Part shown: piece by piece, positions 24,805-39,625 of the stretch
How positions within the stretch are numbered: position 1 is the stretch's first letter
Layout of the letters: each line of letters opens with the position of its first letter
Assembly: GCA_014925825.1 (NCBI GenBank)
Contig: JACGCK010000026.1
Coordinates: 62,001-126,000, forward strand
Source: Pholiota molesta
Taxonomy: Eukaryota; Basidiomycota; Agaricomycetes; Agaricales; Strophariaceae
Direction of reading: 5' to 3'
DNA: 64,000 bases
Translations under genes and position numbers: made by a program
Notes under the pieces: generated by a model
The model's database searches: none
What the model was told of the DNA's origin: nothing
Seen by the model: only the letters and a program-made list of their open reading frames with translations

Positions 24805-25816
24805 TTTATTAGAATTGTTATCTGTCTGTTTGATGCTTTTTTACTCACCACTATATTCTTTGTCATTCGTTTCTGTCCGTTTTTTATGATGGAACCAGTG
24901 CTGCCTGATGTGTATTTCGGATACTAGTGGATCACTACATACCACCCCCGCCACCAACACCAACACCAATTTCTTTGCGCCCTTGCCTATCTTTTGACCT
25001 GTTTTTATATGATGCATCTGGATTGGACATTTTACTTATTATGTTGGGTCTATACCAGAGTTCCGTAATTCATGGCAGTAAATAAACGCTCCCTCAGCGA
25101 AGGTATTTGGAATAAGCCAATTCCGGAAGACATGACGACATGTTCTCCCTGCTAGCGCTGAGACCCACGTTTACAATTACAACGTAATCCTGCATGGAGG
25201 ACGTGCATGGCTCGCTGAACGTTGACCCTGAATTGCAGAGTGTAGTATAATAACAGTGTACTCAAGGTAGCAAGCCAATTGACAACTTAGGTTTCGTGTG
25301 AGGAAAGAGGGCGGAAAGTGGCACAAATTGGCGCCGCGGCCCGCCATTTCCGATATGGCCAATTAGCAGCCGTGTTTTTATCACGAACGATTCACTCGGC
25401 TATTTCAAATCCCCGGATCTTGCTCCTTGCTTGCGACTCCTGACAAGAAACCTCAGCAGGCGTTGTGGAGTCCGATCCTAAGCATCAGTTGAGGTCTAGT
25501 CATGAAGGCCGAGGCCATGGAGCTAGCACTGACGATGTCAAGCCAGGCAGGATTAAAATTGGAATCACAGCCCTTGTTATCTTGAATTGAGCTATTGAGA
25601 GCGAAAGTACAGTACAGTGCTCTGAAGTATATACGATTCGAACTGGTTAGTCGTAAAGGAGCGTTTCGGTCTATCTTGCGAATAGTCGGGGAGATTCGGT
25701 TTGTATAAGGGGGTCCATTCTCTTGTTCTGACTTAGGGTTACTTTTGTTTGGGTTCTAACTTTAATGTTTACTTATAGCACGCTTGACTGTTTTATCTCA
25801 AACCACAACCACCATC
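24805..25816. other. Intergenic
   Basis: This is the flippase 3' flank and the promoter of the Zn2Cys6 factor. Short frames only; no recognisable element. Confidence 0.4.
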
Positions 25817-28800
25817 ATGCCTCCGGTCACGACTGCCGACACCCAAGAGCAGCAGGCTTCGCCCTCTGGGTCAATTCTGAAGGAACGCCGGTTCAAGCTG
25901 AGCAGGTGGGTGCTTTTGATCCTTTGCATAACCTGCACGCTGAACAAGAACTCGACTGGGTTTAAGAGCGTGTGATCGCTGTCGGTGAGTCATCCAAAGA
26001 ATCTAGAATCTGTGTGTTGAGCTAAAAGTAAATGCAGGAGGAGGAGAATCAAGTGCGACGAAGGCCATCCTTGCCAGGCATGTCTGACCGCTAATTCTTC
26101 ATGTACCTTCGAGGAACCTGGAAAGAGAACACATCCTCACAAGTCAAAGTAAGCGTTTTCTTCGGCGTTTCTTATCTCGCTCTTATAACTGTATCTCTGC
26201 ACTTCAGACGCACCGCGACGCTCGAAGACCGAATGCACCACCTGGAAACACTCATCCAGGCGATACCGCCTGCCGTCTTCGCAGCGGGCGGGTCAATGGC
26301 ATCTATGTCATCCGGCCACTCAGCGTCTGATATCGCATCTAGTCCTATCGTGCCCTTTATGTATCCCGATGGCATGCCACCTGGAGTACCACCACCATCT
26401 TTGCACGTCTTCCCTCTCATGAACCCCTCCACTCATTTCACGCGCGATGCAAAACTCGATGAACGCCACCATAGTCCACATAGTACCTTCAATTCACTTC
26501 TCACTTCCGGTCCGTTCCATGTCCCACCTTTCAACGCCGAATCAGAAGAAAGCACGCGGGTGTCCTCACCGCTTCGTATCTATATTTCGACGATGAGGGA
26601 TACACACGGTGGCAAGGCGAAACATCAGGACTCCCTGTTCTCGATCTACTCGTTGAACGACATACCCCAGTTCCCAGCCAAGATCCGAATGACCAGTCGC
26701 ATTCTGATTCTAATACCGCAAAGATGGCTAGCGCTGCTAATGCGGAATGGTTCCCCGATCGTCAACCACGTCGAACAGATGTCAACCCTCAGACGTTATG
26801 GCGAAGAATCACGTCGTACATAGTTCCTGAACTTATGGACAGGTACGTCACATTCATGGATATTCTGAATGCCATCTTAACTTTGTTTCAGTCTGGTCCA
26901 ATGTTACCTATCCACGTCATATTATATCCTTCCTTTCCTCCACGTTCCAACTTTTCTATCAGTGAGTCCTATCTTATCGTTCTCTAGTCTCGCTCTTTTT
27001 TGTCTAAATCTATCACTATCCGCCACCGTCGTAGGATTACGGGAACCCTCAGAAGTGGGGAGAACCAGGATTTGCATCTTTCATCGTCGCCGTTTGCTGC
27101 TTGGCCTCCCGCCATATTGACGATCCTAGGGTGCGTGCAGATCCCAATGACGGAATTTCTGCCGGCACCCAGTGGTTCGAACTTTTTGGCCTCCTGCGCA
27201 CATTGCCTATTGCGGACCGGCCGACATTGTACAACATCCAGGCGAATCTTATCGCCGCCGTATACGGTGTAGGACTCGGAAAACTCTCAAAGGCCGCTGC
27301 GTTACTCGCGGAAGCTGTCACTATGTGTATTGACGCTGGGCTGCACCGCTCTGCGGACAGCTACGATCTCTTCGACCCGATCGAGGACGAGGTGCGCAAG
27401 CGCACGTTCTGGTGTGTGTATATATGGGACAAGCAGCTGAGTGCGCATTTTGGCCGCCCGTCGATGTTGCGGCTGAGGGATTGTGATGTGTCGGAGCCGT
27501 CGCCGGTGGACGACGAGTTCATTACGCGCGAGGCGGTCGGCGTTCCCCCGCCTGGACGGAATGTCGCCTGAGCGCGTTCATCGTCTGCCTGCGGATCATG
27601 GTGGTGCTCGAGGCTGTCTTGGATGTTCCCCCTGCCCGCCAATCGGAGGATTCGAGTTCGTTCCTATTGCGTGCTACCAATGTTCTATCGGGGGTGCGAC
27701 GATTCAAGGAGATGCGGGAGGAAGAAGCGTTGCTGGATGATATCCACCGGAAGATACCTGCGTATTGGTCGCATTCTCCGGAAACCCTCAATAGCGAGGA
27801 CACGATCCGGTTGACGCAGGCCGAGAGATTGTATTGTGCAGAGCAGTTTGTGCGGCTGCTCATTTATCGGCACCGGTTCTCTGAGATGGTCGCGGAGAGA
27901 ACGAGCGGGCCGGTAGAAGAGGAGCAGTCAGAAGCCGAGAAGGAGGCACTATTAGCGGCTCATAACTCAGCGCTGCAAATTATAGGCACCCATGTGCATA
28001 TCGCTAAGAAGGGGCTTATGACATACTGTGAGTACTTTGCGTATTTTCGTGTCGTCTATTTTCTCACCACTTACTCATGCTGTTCATCTTAGATGGCGTC
28101 CACGTTATCCATCAGTTGACTCAGGCAGGAAGAACGCTCGTTGCCGTCCTTCTGTGCTGCAAGACGGATGTGCTGCAGCATCTCATCCCGCCTGGGCTGG
28201 ACGCGTTGCGTTCGTGTATCGGTCTCTTGCGCAGGTTTAGCGGTCGCTATGTCTGTGGCCTTCGCTCAGGCGATCTCATGGAAGAATTCTGTCGTTGTAC
28301 GTCCCATGCTATCTCTTCCTATGCCGCTTGGCTGCACCAACAGCGGGGATAACGGGCTCACTTTCCAACTTTATCTAGTGACCAACATCCCTCTGGAAAC
28401 GCAGCGCGAGGATGCACCCGCGAGCGCCACACGACCGCCGTGGATACGCCCCGTGCGCAAAAAGGCGCCGTCGGTCGCGCGCTCGAACCAGAGCGGGGAC
28501 TCGCCTCCGCACCACAGCAGCCCCGAGGCATTCTCACCGTCTGACTTTTTGTGGAGCCGGTGGTCAAGTCTGCGGCGCCTTTCCCCGCGGGGGCGTCGTC
28601 GTCGTCTACCAACGCAGCGGGTACGCCGGGCGCGAACCCGCTTGCGTCGCCACCGCAATACGTGAACGGATCCGGGGCGCAGGGTAATAGCAGCAGCAGC
28701 AACGCCTCGAACTTCATGGACACGTCGGGAAGTTTGGGCATGGATCTCATGCGGGACGAGCAGATGTATGGTATGACGCCGGAGATGATGGCGCTCTTCC

Positions 28801-28985
28801 AGGATGGAAGCGTGGATGCGTTGTTTGCGTCGGAATTCTTGCAGCCCCAGCAGCTGCAGCTGGGAGGTGGTCAGCAGGCTCACCACCAACCGGATAGGGC
28901 GAGCAACGGGAACGGCACGGTGTCGAGTGCGTCGTACGCCAGCCCTGGGTTTCTCAAGATGAGCGGCCTGGCGACCTCCCCATAG
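25817..28985 (+). CDS. Zn2Cys6 fungal transcription factor with fungal_trans domain
   Basis: A nuclear DNA-binding regulator. After a short first exon ([12 protein letters not shown]...) the Zn2Cys6 binuclear cluster is split over two introns and reads [18 protein letters not shown], then [10 protein letters not shown]. The spacing is C-x2-C-x6-C-x5-C-x2-C-x6-C, as the family requires. A short coiled coil ([17 protein letters not shown]) follows. The middle-homology (fungal_trans) region is clear: [33 protein letters not shown], then [27 protein letters not shown] and [22 protein letters not shown]. The C-terminal half is Ser/Gly/Gln-rich and ends MSGLATSP. Frames slip near 26570 and 27560, each explained by one missing base. 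Layout resembles XlnR/Gal4-class regulators, but the target genes cannot be told from sequence. The neighbouring genes give no pathway clue. Confidence 0.85.
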
Positions 28986-30864
28986 CGACGGTGGGAGAGG
29001 GCGAATGCCTGAAAATCCCCTTGGTATCTCTATTCTCAACGAGTAGAGGCCAGATGTAGTAGCTTTTCGGGGACATGCTTATCTCTTTTGACTCTTGCTC
29101 TCGTTTCCTGTCGGTAGGACCATAATTTCTTTATCTAGTAGTTGTCATTTCGCACTTTTCACGTCGAGTCTTGTCCAATTAAGCTGTACCTTTTAACTTT
29201 TATATGCCTATTTACATGAACTATCTTGTAGCATGGAAGTACTGCGTCCAGGTATTGAGAGATTTAGTTGTTATATCTGAGACTGATGCTATTCGGGACA
29301 ATGCCTGTGTGGATGTCCTTCCTAGTTAGTACGGATATACTGGATGCGTCAACTGCTTCTGGTTTCTCATGTTGCTTTTTCCCACCATCTGTTGGTGAAC
29401 AAATCGAAATTATGATGGATAACTGTTGAGTCTAGACATTTGAACTGGGATACAGGCGCTTAATGTTGGCTCTTTAGACATTAATTTTACGAGGTTAATG
29501 AAATCATGGTTAATGAAATCATCCAATGACAGAAGGGTTACTATGAAGATCCAAAACTGATTCCGGTCCTCATACCGCATAGAAACAATTCACATACCGT
29601 TGTCAAGTCATGCGTTATTTTTTGAAAGACTTACGGAGGATGCATAGACCAGGAGTCTCATTTCATTCCTAAACTTCGGCCTCTGTAAAGTATTTGACTA
29701 TTACTACGTAAAATATGTAAAAGAGAAAGTGGAAGGTAGATATCGAGTCAAGTTACTGCCTTTATTTAATTATTTAAATTGAGCGCAAAGACCACCGGAT
29801 TACTTATTTGTGAATAGATAGGTCCGGCCGAGCACTGGCCATGGATTGAAGGTATTGGCGCGGAATTACATCTGTCATTCCGAGTTAGCAGAGCGCGCTC
29901 TTTAAATTATCCGAGTTGCCTGCTGGCGCATTCATGGTAATCTGAATGCCCAACAATTCATCAAATTTAAAGGCTCATCTTCCTAGTGGATAGTATGTAT
30001 ACGTTGGGCCACAAAATTTACTCGTCACTCCTCACAATTGTCTGTCGGATAAAAGGTGTTGATTTATTTATCGCCTTGTGCGATACGCCTGGTCGCAGCG
30101 CTTGATCATTCTAATAATGTAATTGTGCAAAGGATTCAGACCTATAATTGTTGTGGTTGCAGTTGTTTATGGGCAAATATCGGGGTATCCTTTGATAACT
30201 TGTTTGATGTGGCACTTGTAGAGCAGTCGCGTCCAAGTTAGGTATGCTCTCCTACCCACCTTGGTATGCTAAATATTGCACACTGAGTCATGAAGAAGTC
30301 ATAGTAAGTAGGATCCCAGAGACACGATTGTGGGAATACTCTCCCTGTCATCGCTTCTTTAACCACGTGAGAAAATTGATCTGATCTCATGACCCAAATT
30401 AGGGGTGTCCCTTTGTTGTTGGGATGGAATGGGACACTCCTTTCAACGCCCCTTACGATACCAGCTGTCGCTGTATATATCCTCGAAGGATGATAGTCAG
30501 AGAAACCAGGAGAGATCCTACCTACCGAGCCTTGCTGACGCAGCAATTATCTCGCTATCTTTCCATTTTGTATCTAGAGCAACAGCTCATTTCCTCTTTT
30601 ATTGTGATTAGCCAACGGCTAGTATCAGGTGCGTGTGTATTCCTTCTCCATCTAGCGGAACTAAACAATAAGAAAGGTGGATGAGCGACGTTCCCGATAA
30701 GATCTACTGATCTAACTCTTGGGCCTTCGTCACTAATTCATTTCCGTTCTTTTTGTTCCATGAGACAAATAGGATGTGCGCTACTTAATCCGTTCCAGTT
30801 GACGTTCGCTGCCAATCTCCACCTGCATCATCCCTCTCCCTCTCTCTATCGACTGGTCGACAGT
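28986..30864. other. Gene-poor gap
   Basis: About 1.9 kb of AT-rich DNA. A short duplication of GTTAATGAAATCAT occurs at about 29494-29521. No coding signal was recognised. Confidence 0.4.
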
Positions 30865-32715
30865 ATGAGTCCATCTCCCTCGCCCATTAGTTATCTACCA
30901 AGCGAGCTCCTTTCGGAGATCTTTCGACTATGCAGCCTTTCTGTTGAACAGACGGACGCAGATATGGATGGCGAAAATTCCTGCATGACTGTCAACCCCT
31001 TTGGCCTTGACTTTACTCTTCGCCTATCGACGGTATGCCACAAGTGGAGGAATATCATCTACAACCAAGCCAACTTGTGGTCCAATATCTGCATCACCCA
31101 AAATTTGCTGGGCTCAGCACAGCTGAAGACAAAGCAAATTTCGAGTTGCCTAGAACGGTCGCGCAAATACCCTTTGAATCTTCTCATTGATGCGCGAGAT
31201 CCGGATTGGAACTGGACGGAGGACGGGTGCGTCCATTTGATAATTGTTTGCTTATCTATTCGTTAATTCGAGGTTCTCAGCGTCGGGATACATGCCACTG
31301 ATGCCGACGACGACGACGAATTTGCTATGGACACTGATCCCGAAGAGGAGCTTATGCCAGTTCTTTTCACATCCGAGCACATGTCCACCGCCGTCTCCTG
31401 CTCCTCCCACATATTTCACGCTGGAAGTCGCTTACTATCCTCACGGACACCTGGGCGCCTATGCACAGTGCGCTTAGTATTATCAACCCGGCTATCACTG
31501 CCTATGGAGCGCCTCTGCTTGAGACCCTCTCTCTCCTACGGTGTAATGTGCTCCAAGTTATTGCCATGATTTCCAGCCGGCGGCCCTGAAGTCCCTTGCT
31601 TTCCTATCAGGAGGTGACCTTCGCTCCAACATTCTACCCCGCCTCAAGCACCTCGTTCTAGAAGGCGTTCATGTCGACTGGGACGCGCTCAGTATGAGAC
31701 TCGACTCAGCGCCATCAAAGACTCTGGTATCTCTACAACTTGGATATCACTGCGCCGAAGTTCGTCCTACGCTTCTTCAATACCGCAAAATCCTCAGCTC
31801 GGCGCCAGCACTACAAAAGTTGATCATCAAGTGCTCCGGCGCCTATATTCCCGAGGACTTCGTTCTTCCCCCGAACTACATCCCGGTATCCCTTCCTCTG
31901 CTCAACGACCTCACGATTGGTTACCAATTTGCCGAAGAAGGCGAGATGGCGCTGGAGCTCTTTGATGCACCTAACGTCAAACGGCTCACACTGGAAGATA
32001 GCAGCCACTACGCAAGCGCCGAACAACCCGCCGACAACATGCTCTCGTATCTGGCGTCCAAAGCGTCCTATAGCAACACCATGGACGCAGATGCCATCGA
32101 CGACTCCAACGACGCAACGCCTGCCTGCGGACCCCGCGCCGCCGAGCCCGCCACCTCCCCGAAGAGAAGCTACTTCAGCGACGACCCCCTGCCGCCTTTC
32201 CCGCTTCTCGAAACTGTCGCGCTAAGCAGTGTAGACGGGTCCGCCGAGGCGCTGCACACATTCTTCCGCGCGCTCAGCCACGTCCAGCACGTCGAAATCT
32301 CGAACATGCGGCTGGACGCGCTCCGTGCGCTCCTCCCTAGCGTGGGGCCGTACGGGCCCAGCTGCGCATGTCCGAAATTGCGCTCGGTTGTCGTGCACGA
32401 TATCTCGAAGGCGATGCCTCAGGAGTTCCAATACTATTCGAGTGCGTTGATGACCGAGCGGCCGAAATACCATTGCGGCCTGAGTCGGTCGACCTTCGTC
32501 TTCCCGCGCTCGGGACGGACGAGGGGTCCGATGCCACCGAAAGCGAGGTGGATGTCGATGAGGTTGCGGATATGGACGAGTCTGCGGAAGTGGATTTATT
32601 TCACCATCAACGCCACCATGTAAAGGACCAGGAAATGAATAACTTCAAGCCAAGTGGTATTTTCAACGATTCTGGTTTCGATACATACTATGTTTCTCAG
32701 CTGGTTTGCCATTGA
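30865..32715 (+). CDS. F-box domain protein with leucine-rich C-terminal part
   Basis: The N-terminus carries an F-box: ISYLPSELLSEIFRLCS, an insertion, then LRLSTVCHKWRNIIYNQANLWSNI. This is the Leu/Pro...CxxW arrangement that binds Skp1 in SCF ubiquitin ligases. An intron near 31229-31270 is followed by an acidic stretch (DADDDDEFAMDTDPEEE). Then come LRR-like lines typical of mushroom F-box proteins (WKSLTILTDTW, PLLETLSLLRCNVL, LKSLAFLSGGD, PRLKHLVLEGVHVDWDAL, APALQKLIIKCSG, FPLLETVALSSVDGS, HVEISNMRLDALRALLPS). Frame slips near 31398, 31585 and 32411 each need one extra base; with them the tail reads GDASGVPILFECVDD and ends QLVCH. The start Met at 30865 is chosen because it directly precedes the F-box; an upstream in-frame Met at 30760 lies in probable leader. 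Its target substrate is unknown. Confidence 0.75.
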
Positions 32716-33177
32716 TACTTTCAACGGACTCTCTTTTCTCTCTTTGCTCTATTTTATCTCTCTCATTATATAGATTGGACACCACAATATCATTTGTAAC
32801 ATCATGCAATTGTAGTTTTGTATTCACTGGCAGTATTCAGAAATATGTAGAATCAAGTATTTACTATTGATCAACTGAGGAATTCCATCGTGTAAAAGCA
32901 GTTTCAGTAAATTGATTGGCCCCAATCCTCAGAACTTCGAACTTCCGCTCCCTGCGAGTCCCATGTCAATTGCAGGGCCGACCGACCCTGGCCAGGCTGT
33001 TAAAGCGCGCAAGAGTACATTCTCCCTATCATGTCTCCCAAAAGTACAGCGCTTCACGGAAATCATATCGTGCCAGACTAATCATTATCGGACATATTGA
33101 ATACTCGATTCACATTTATGATACAACTTCGATCCAGCTAAGAGAGTCCTGTAACAAGAGTCCTGTAGCGAAAAGCA
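32716..33177. other. Intergenic, convergent 3' ends
   Basis: This short gap separates the stops of the F-box gene (+) and the HHE gene (-). It is AT-rich. The 11-base AGAGTCCTGTA motif occurs twice in tandem near 33141-33167. No gene seen. Confidence 0.4.
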
Positions 33178-33951
33178 TTAATTGTGTTCCTTAGACTCCT
33201 TGGCCCCCTTCTTCTCGTCGTCGGTAGGGAAGCTTTCAAAGAGATCCCTGAGTTTGTCTATGGGGGCAGCCATCAACCCAGCCAAAGTTTCGAAAGGAGG
33301 TTTATCGGGCAGGGCTGGATGCGGCCTGTAATATGATGGCGTCAGTGTTGTCTGAATATTGGGTCCACCTTGAATAACTGACCTAGTAGGTGCGAATTTC
33401 TTTGTTCGTTTGAATCTTTGCGCAGCTGAAAAGGAAGCTTCGTCACCGATGGCCTTCATGAGAAGGGGGAGATCGGTTTTCTCCTCGCTATCATTGTGGG
33501 GCCTTAAGGACTCCATGATGGACTTAAGCAGTGCAGCGTGCTCTTCAGTTCCTGTCTCATACGATTCCAAGTCGTACAAAAGTTCTTTGACTTTCTAGAT
33601 AGCGAGAAGGGGGTTAACAAATATCGAATACATGCAGATGAGCAAGGCGTACGATGTGGTCGCCACGGTCGTTGTCCGCGAGCTCTCTTCCCTTGAGTCC
33701 AAGATGTTTTTCCATGAGGGGATAAACGACGAGCTCTTCACCAACGGCATGGCGGGCAACTTCCCAGGTCAATTGACGAGCCCAGCGGGCTTGAGCCTCG
33801 GGGTTTCCGGTATTCTTCACGTATTCATCATAGTATTCATACATCTAAAAGTGTGCGTGCTTAACGTCTGATATTCATGGCGAAGCAGACAAACTCACTT
33901 CTTGATGATCTTCGGCGACGGCCTCTAAAAGCGTCGTTTGATGAGTGCCAT
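33178..33951 (-). CDS. Hemerythrin-like HHE cation-binding domain protein
   Basis: Four exons (about 33951-33899, 33844-33653, 33594-33383, 33325-33178) give a protein of about 201 residues made of helices with the iron-binding His/Glu pattern of hemerythrins. The key pieces are THQTTLLEAVAEDHQEMYEYYDEY, ARHAVGEELVVYPLMEKH, DRGDHIKVKELL and GTEEHAALLKSIMESL. (Motifs are given in pieces.) The C-terminal PTRPHPALPDKPPFETLAG and APIDKLRDLFESFP are characteristic of the fungal branch. Such proteins bind a di-iron centre and are linked to iron, oxygen or nitric-oxide handling; the exact role here is unknown. The start needs one extra base after ATGGC at about 33947 so that the frame continues into THQTT. 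It lies downstream of, and on the same strand as, the Old Yellow Enzyme gene, with 547 bases between them. Confidence 0.8.
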
Positions 33952-34498
33952 TGTACGAGTTGCGAGTAAGATGGGAGATAGAAAATTAGCAGGAAAGAGG
34001 GCAGATTTCAGGAAAACTGTGCGAGATGTTGTTCTAGTAAGGCGGATGGTCGAGCGCAAGAACATAAGCCGAGGCGAGTAAAACAACCATTTGGATGTAA
34101 GACATTAAATACTGCATCAGCCGCGACGAAACAGCGTTCGACGATGGAACCCCGCGTATGATGACGTCTATACGGTGTCATATAATGAGATCATGATCGA
34201 CGTTGGCCAGTGGATCGCGTGATCGATGATGTATCGAATTCGGGCGCTTAAATAGAAAACGGTATTTGGCTCCGACATTTCTTGGAGAGGGATGCGGGGC
34301 TGAATGGAAGAGGGGGAGGAGGAAATACGCTACTAATGGACACTTGCCACATCTGATTAATTAAATCTGAGTCGCCCAAAATCTGGTCGTCAATGGTATT
34401 TCTGTTAAGCAAGCATTTTCAATTGCATATCTTCAATTGGGCCAATTTTCACCGTGTACTCACAATATAGTATGTACCTTTTCCAAGTTCCATCTGAT
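33952..34498. other. Intergenic between OYE and HHE genes
   Basis: This gap holds the 3' flank of the Old Yellow Enzyme gene and the promoter of the HHE gene. AT-rich stretches include TTAATTAAAT near 34358. No gene seen. Confidence 0.4.
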
Positions 34499-35929
<1,431 letters not shown>

Positions 35930-37758
35930 GGGAGGCGGTGGGGACGGTGGCGATGATGTGGTGAGATGTGGTGGGCTTTGGGTTGAGTGCGTGCGTGGGG
36001 TGGATCCTGGTGGATCAGCTTTTGTCGGCTATTTTGAATTGCCGAGTTAGACCGGGCGGTTGTTTATTGGCGCCGACGAGTCCTGGACTCTTTGTGGCAT
36101 GTGGAACTCTTTTGTCTTCGTGGATGAAAATCTGTATGTCCTGAAGAATATCTGCTGCAACAAAACAAACGAATTTTTCCGGCTGAGCATCAAAAAGAAC
36201 GCTTACTATTGATTTCTCGATTACTACCAGTACTTGTTACATAACTGCGTTGGGCGCTAAACAGTTTTAAGAATTCAATTATCCGTGGGTCCATTAGCTC
36301 CTATATGTTAACTGATTCTCGCAGACGAGGCTAAGTAATTGGTATGTTCTGTGATATGGGCTGTAAGATCTCATCGCCTTCAATATGGATACATGCGCGC
36401 CGTTTAACAGAGGCGCTACTTACCTGTGCACGAGGTCTATTCAAAACCTATTCTCGTTCATCTTGCGCAAATCGCCCGCGTGCGCATTCTGGGATCGCCC
36501 CGACAACGAGATAAGTATTCCGGCTATCCGGACCCCGGAACTATGGAAATTGGCGCTCGTGACTATGACCCGTGAGCCATGTCGAGTCTCGACAACATGG
36601 ACGTCGATGTCGAAGAGTTACTTGATTCATCTAAAAAACGTTGATAGATGGGGTGAAACTTTCAATATTCGAACCTCACGGTGCGGGCATGTCGTCCTCC
36701 ACGGTGGACCCAGCAAAACAGTGATCGCATAGGCGGCTAAGCTATACATAAGTCAGTTTCCATCAATGAAACTGATATGTACACGTTCGGGGGACCCTAC
36801 TTGCTGAAGACCGACCATGTCAGACCATGTCGCGTACTTGAGATGGTGAATTTCATGAATGAAATCAGGGTATTTTAGGATGCTCCTGGAATGTCGCTCA
36901 ATGTCCAAAACTTTTGCCAGAACTTGCTTCCGCTGTTGCTAGAGTAAGTTTGCACAAAGGGCGGAATGTTGACTCTGACGACGCTCCATTGCATTCCAAC
37001 AGGTTCCGAGCGGGTCGGGTCTGCGTTGCAATAGGGTTTCCGAAGCGGCTCAGGCAAGACCATGTACGAACGCTTCAAGGTGGTAGTAATATTGCGTCCA
37101 TTGCTTCATGAAGCTTCATGAAGTTGCTTGCGGCGGAGGTAAGGTGCGGATGCCAGCAGCGAGTACGATCAAATGGGAGATGTCTGGTGGTGTGTTGAGT
37201 ACCTTGCCCCAAAAGTCGGCCTGCATTCTGGTGTTTCCTTTCCCTGCCTGTCTAGCCGGACCATCGAGGCTAAACGCCCAGTATATGCGCTTTCTAGATT
37301 ATATCAACATCTGATGAGGGTGTCAACAAAGTGTGTTGGAAACTTATCGATTGCAGCACGTTGCATTCCGAGAGGCATTCGCGTAGTTTTCCGCCTAGAG
37401 ATGTTGTCTTACTATAATCAGGATTAGCCTGACAGCGTCCTTGATGAAACTGGTATATAGAATTGAATTAGACGGAGAAAACAGTCGGTCACAACATTCG
37501 CGTCCCACCGTGCGCACCCGTTTTCCCCGTCTTCCTCGTCGTCCTCCCCATCCCTCCCCTCCTCCTTCACGTCCATCCCAATCGAGGCGAGGCAATCAGG
37601 CCAGGGCCCTGACCGTGAGCCCCTGAAAACTGAGGGTTCCAGAAACGGATTGTACACACCATTCAGCCCATTTGGACCTTGATCGACAACTACCAACCGT
37701 ATCCCTTCGCTGCAGAGCCCGACCAGCCATCAACCAGGTCGGCGTATTCAATTTCATC
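35930..37758. other. Divergent intergenic region
   Basis: This 1.8 kb region separates the starts of the OYE gene (-) and the FHA-RING gene (+). A 115-codon frame at 36385-36732 (+) has no recognisable domain. CT-rich stretches at about 37520-37570 probably belong to the FHA-RING promoter. Nothing else was recognised. Confidence 0.4.
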
Positions 37759-39625
37759 ATGGTGGACGGGCAGACTGGAAATGAATCGCCGCCGACGCGA
37801 ACTACCATTTTGGGGTCGCTCTTGCGGGGAAGGCCCAGGAATTCCTCACAGTCACATATCCAGGTCAACACCGACCTCCACAATCACCCCCTCCGCGAAA
37901 CATCACCCTCACAACATCCTCAACAGCCACCGTCGCCGAACACAACCAGCGCCGCCGGGTGGAGACGCACAGTCGTGCCTAGTGTCGGAACATTGGCTGG
38001 TCAAAGCTCCAACAACAACCATTCGAACACAGCTTCCGGCTTAGGCCTAACCTCCATGCTCAGACGACGAAGATCAGCAGGCAATGTCGCTGCGGCCGCC
38101 GCCGCCGCACCCCCCATCATCACCGCCTCTGCGACAGCAGCCGCCGTCCTCGGTGTCGGCACCTACAATCGCCCACAATCGACTGCCACCAACCTTCCGA
38201 CAGCTGCGGCAGCCACCCCCGCCACTGGCTCCAACGCCAACTCCAGCCACCGAATCCGCCTTGTACCCCACCTCGACACCCGCCGTTCTCTCAGGTTCGA
38301 TGCCATCAGTCGAGATCTGAAGGAGGGTGACGCTCCATTGCGCATTGGGCGTTTTACGGATCGCTCAGGGCTGGGCCTGGCAGCAGTCAATGCTCTCGGG
38401 TCCAACAAGCTCGCTTTCAGGTCTAAGGTCGTCTCTCGAGCACACGCTGAGATTTGGGTCGAGAGCGGAGGCAGGTTCTTTGTCAAAGACACTAAGAGCA
38501 GCTCTGGCACCTTTCTCAACCACGTCCGTCTGAGTCCTGCGAACACGGAATCGAGGCCGCAACAGATCAAGGACGGCGACATTCTCCAACTTGGTGTAGA
38601 TTATCAAGGCGGCGCTGAGGATATTTATAAGAGTGTGAAGATTAGAATCGAGGTTGGAAGGGAGTGGCAGGCATCTGCAAATGCTTTCAAGTGCGTTTTG
38701 TTCATTTTTCCGTCGTGAAATCACAATTGACCTTCACCGCAGTACAAATGCACTCAAGAATCTCAAATCTCTTGCTCTTCCTACCAGCACAGGAAAACAA
38801 CCTACTACCGTAATAAAGTTGCCTTATTCAGGCAAAACTCATAATATTCCAGATTGTTGTATCTGTACGTGTTTTTTCTTCCAACCCTCGAAGGTTACCT
38901 CATTTTCAACATCATCCCCACCTTAGGTTTATTCAGCGTCACCATCCGTCAAGCCCTCTTTATCGCCCCATGCTCCCACACTTTCCACTACAAGTGCATT
39001 CGCCCCCTCCTCGAATCCCACCACCCCGCCTTCTCCTGCCCCCTCTGCCGCACCTTCGCCGACCTCGACGACGACGTCGAGGTCGAGATCGAGTACGAAG
39101 AAGAGGATGCGGACGCCGAAGGAGGCACCTCAGCGACGGCAAGGACCTGCCCGCGCGCGGCACGCACATCGACATCGACGTCGACTCGCCGCCGTCCGAG
39201 ACCAGGAGCACGGCGCGCACGCGCACCACCACCCGCACCACCTGCACGACGTGCCGATGGACGGCGAGTCGCCCGCGTCGCGCTCGAACTCGGGCCTCGG
39301 CGTGCGCTGCGAGCGGGAGGCGGGCGCGGAGACGGAGGTCGAGGAGGGCGGCGGCGCGGGGCTCGGCCTGGTTGCGCGCATGCGCGCCCGGCGGAGTGCG
39401 CCTCCGCGCCCGGCGGGGGGCAGTGGGAGTGGCGATCGGGCCTCGCCGCTGGATCTGACGGATGAGCAGGACGAGGAGATGGTGGATGTGGGTGGTGCGG
39501 AGTTGGTATCGTGGGTTCGGACGGCGACGTCGATGCCATCGATGCGGATGGCACTGTGGGTGGTAAACGAAAACGCTGAGGTCGATGCGTTTTCTGCAGA
39601 TGGTTACTTCATTAGGTACCGTTGA
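37759..39625 (+). CDS. DMA1: FHA-RING E3 ubiquitin ligase, Dma/CHFR type
   Basis: A ubiquitin ligase that couples phosphothreonine binding to E2 recruitment, as in yeast Dma1/Dma2 and animal CHFR/RNF8, which act in mitotic and septin checkpoints. The N-terminal third is disordered and rich in Asn, Ser and Ala. The FHA domain has LRIGRFTDRSG, FRSKVVSRAHAEIWVESGGRFFVKDTKSSSGTFLN and IKDGDILQLGVDY. Across two introns (near 38691-38742 and 38862-38927) the RING-H2 reads DCCICLFSVT, ALFIAPCSHTFHYKCIRPLL, then FSCPLCRTFADL, with all zinc ligands in C-x2-C...C-x1-H-x2-H(YKC)...C-x2-C order. (Motifs are given in pieces.) The acidic C-terminal tail (DDDVEVEIEYEEEDAD, later LDLTDEQDEEMVDV) is GC-rich and slips frame near 39127 and 39205. 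The stop may be TGA at 39577 (ending GGKRKR) instead of 39625. Domain order makes the family call firm. Confidence 0.85.

Noticed and set aside
23883..24866. 327-codon minus-strand frame opposite the flippase tail
   Set aside because: It is the complement of the repeat-rich flippase C-terminus. The Arg/Leu/Trp repeats ([13 protein letters not shown]) are the antisense of AYGEPQ units.
36640..36690. Possible tRNA T-arm-like GAGGTTCGAA text on the minus strand
   Set aside because: No matching A box, acceptor stem or anticodon arm could be built around it.
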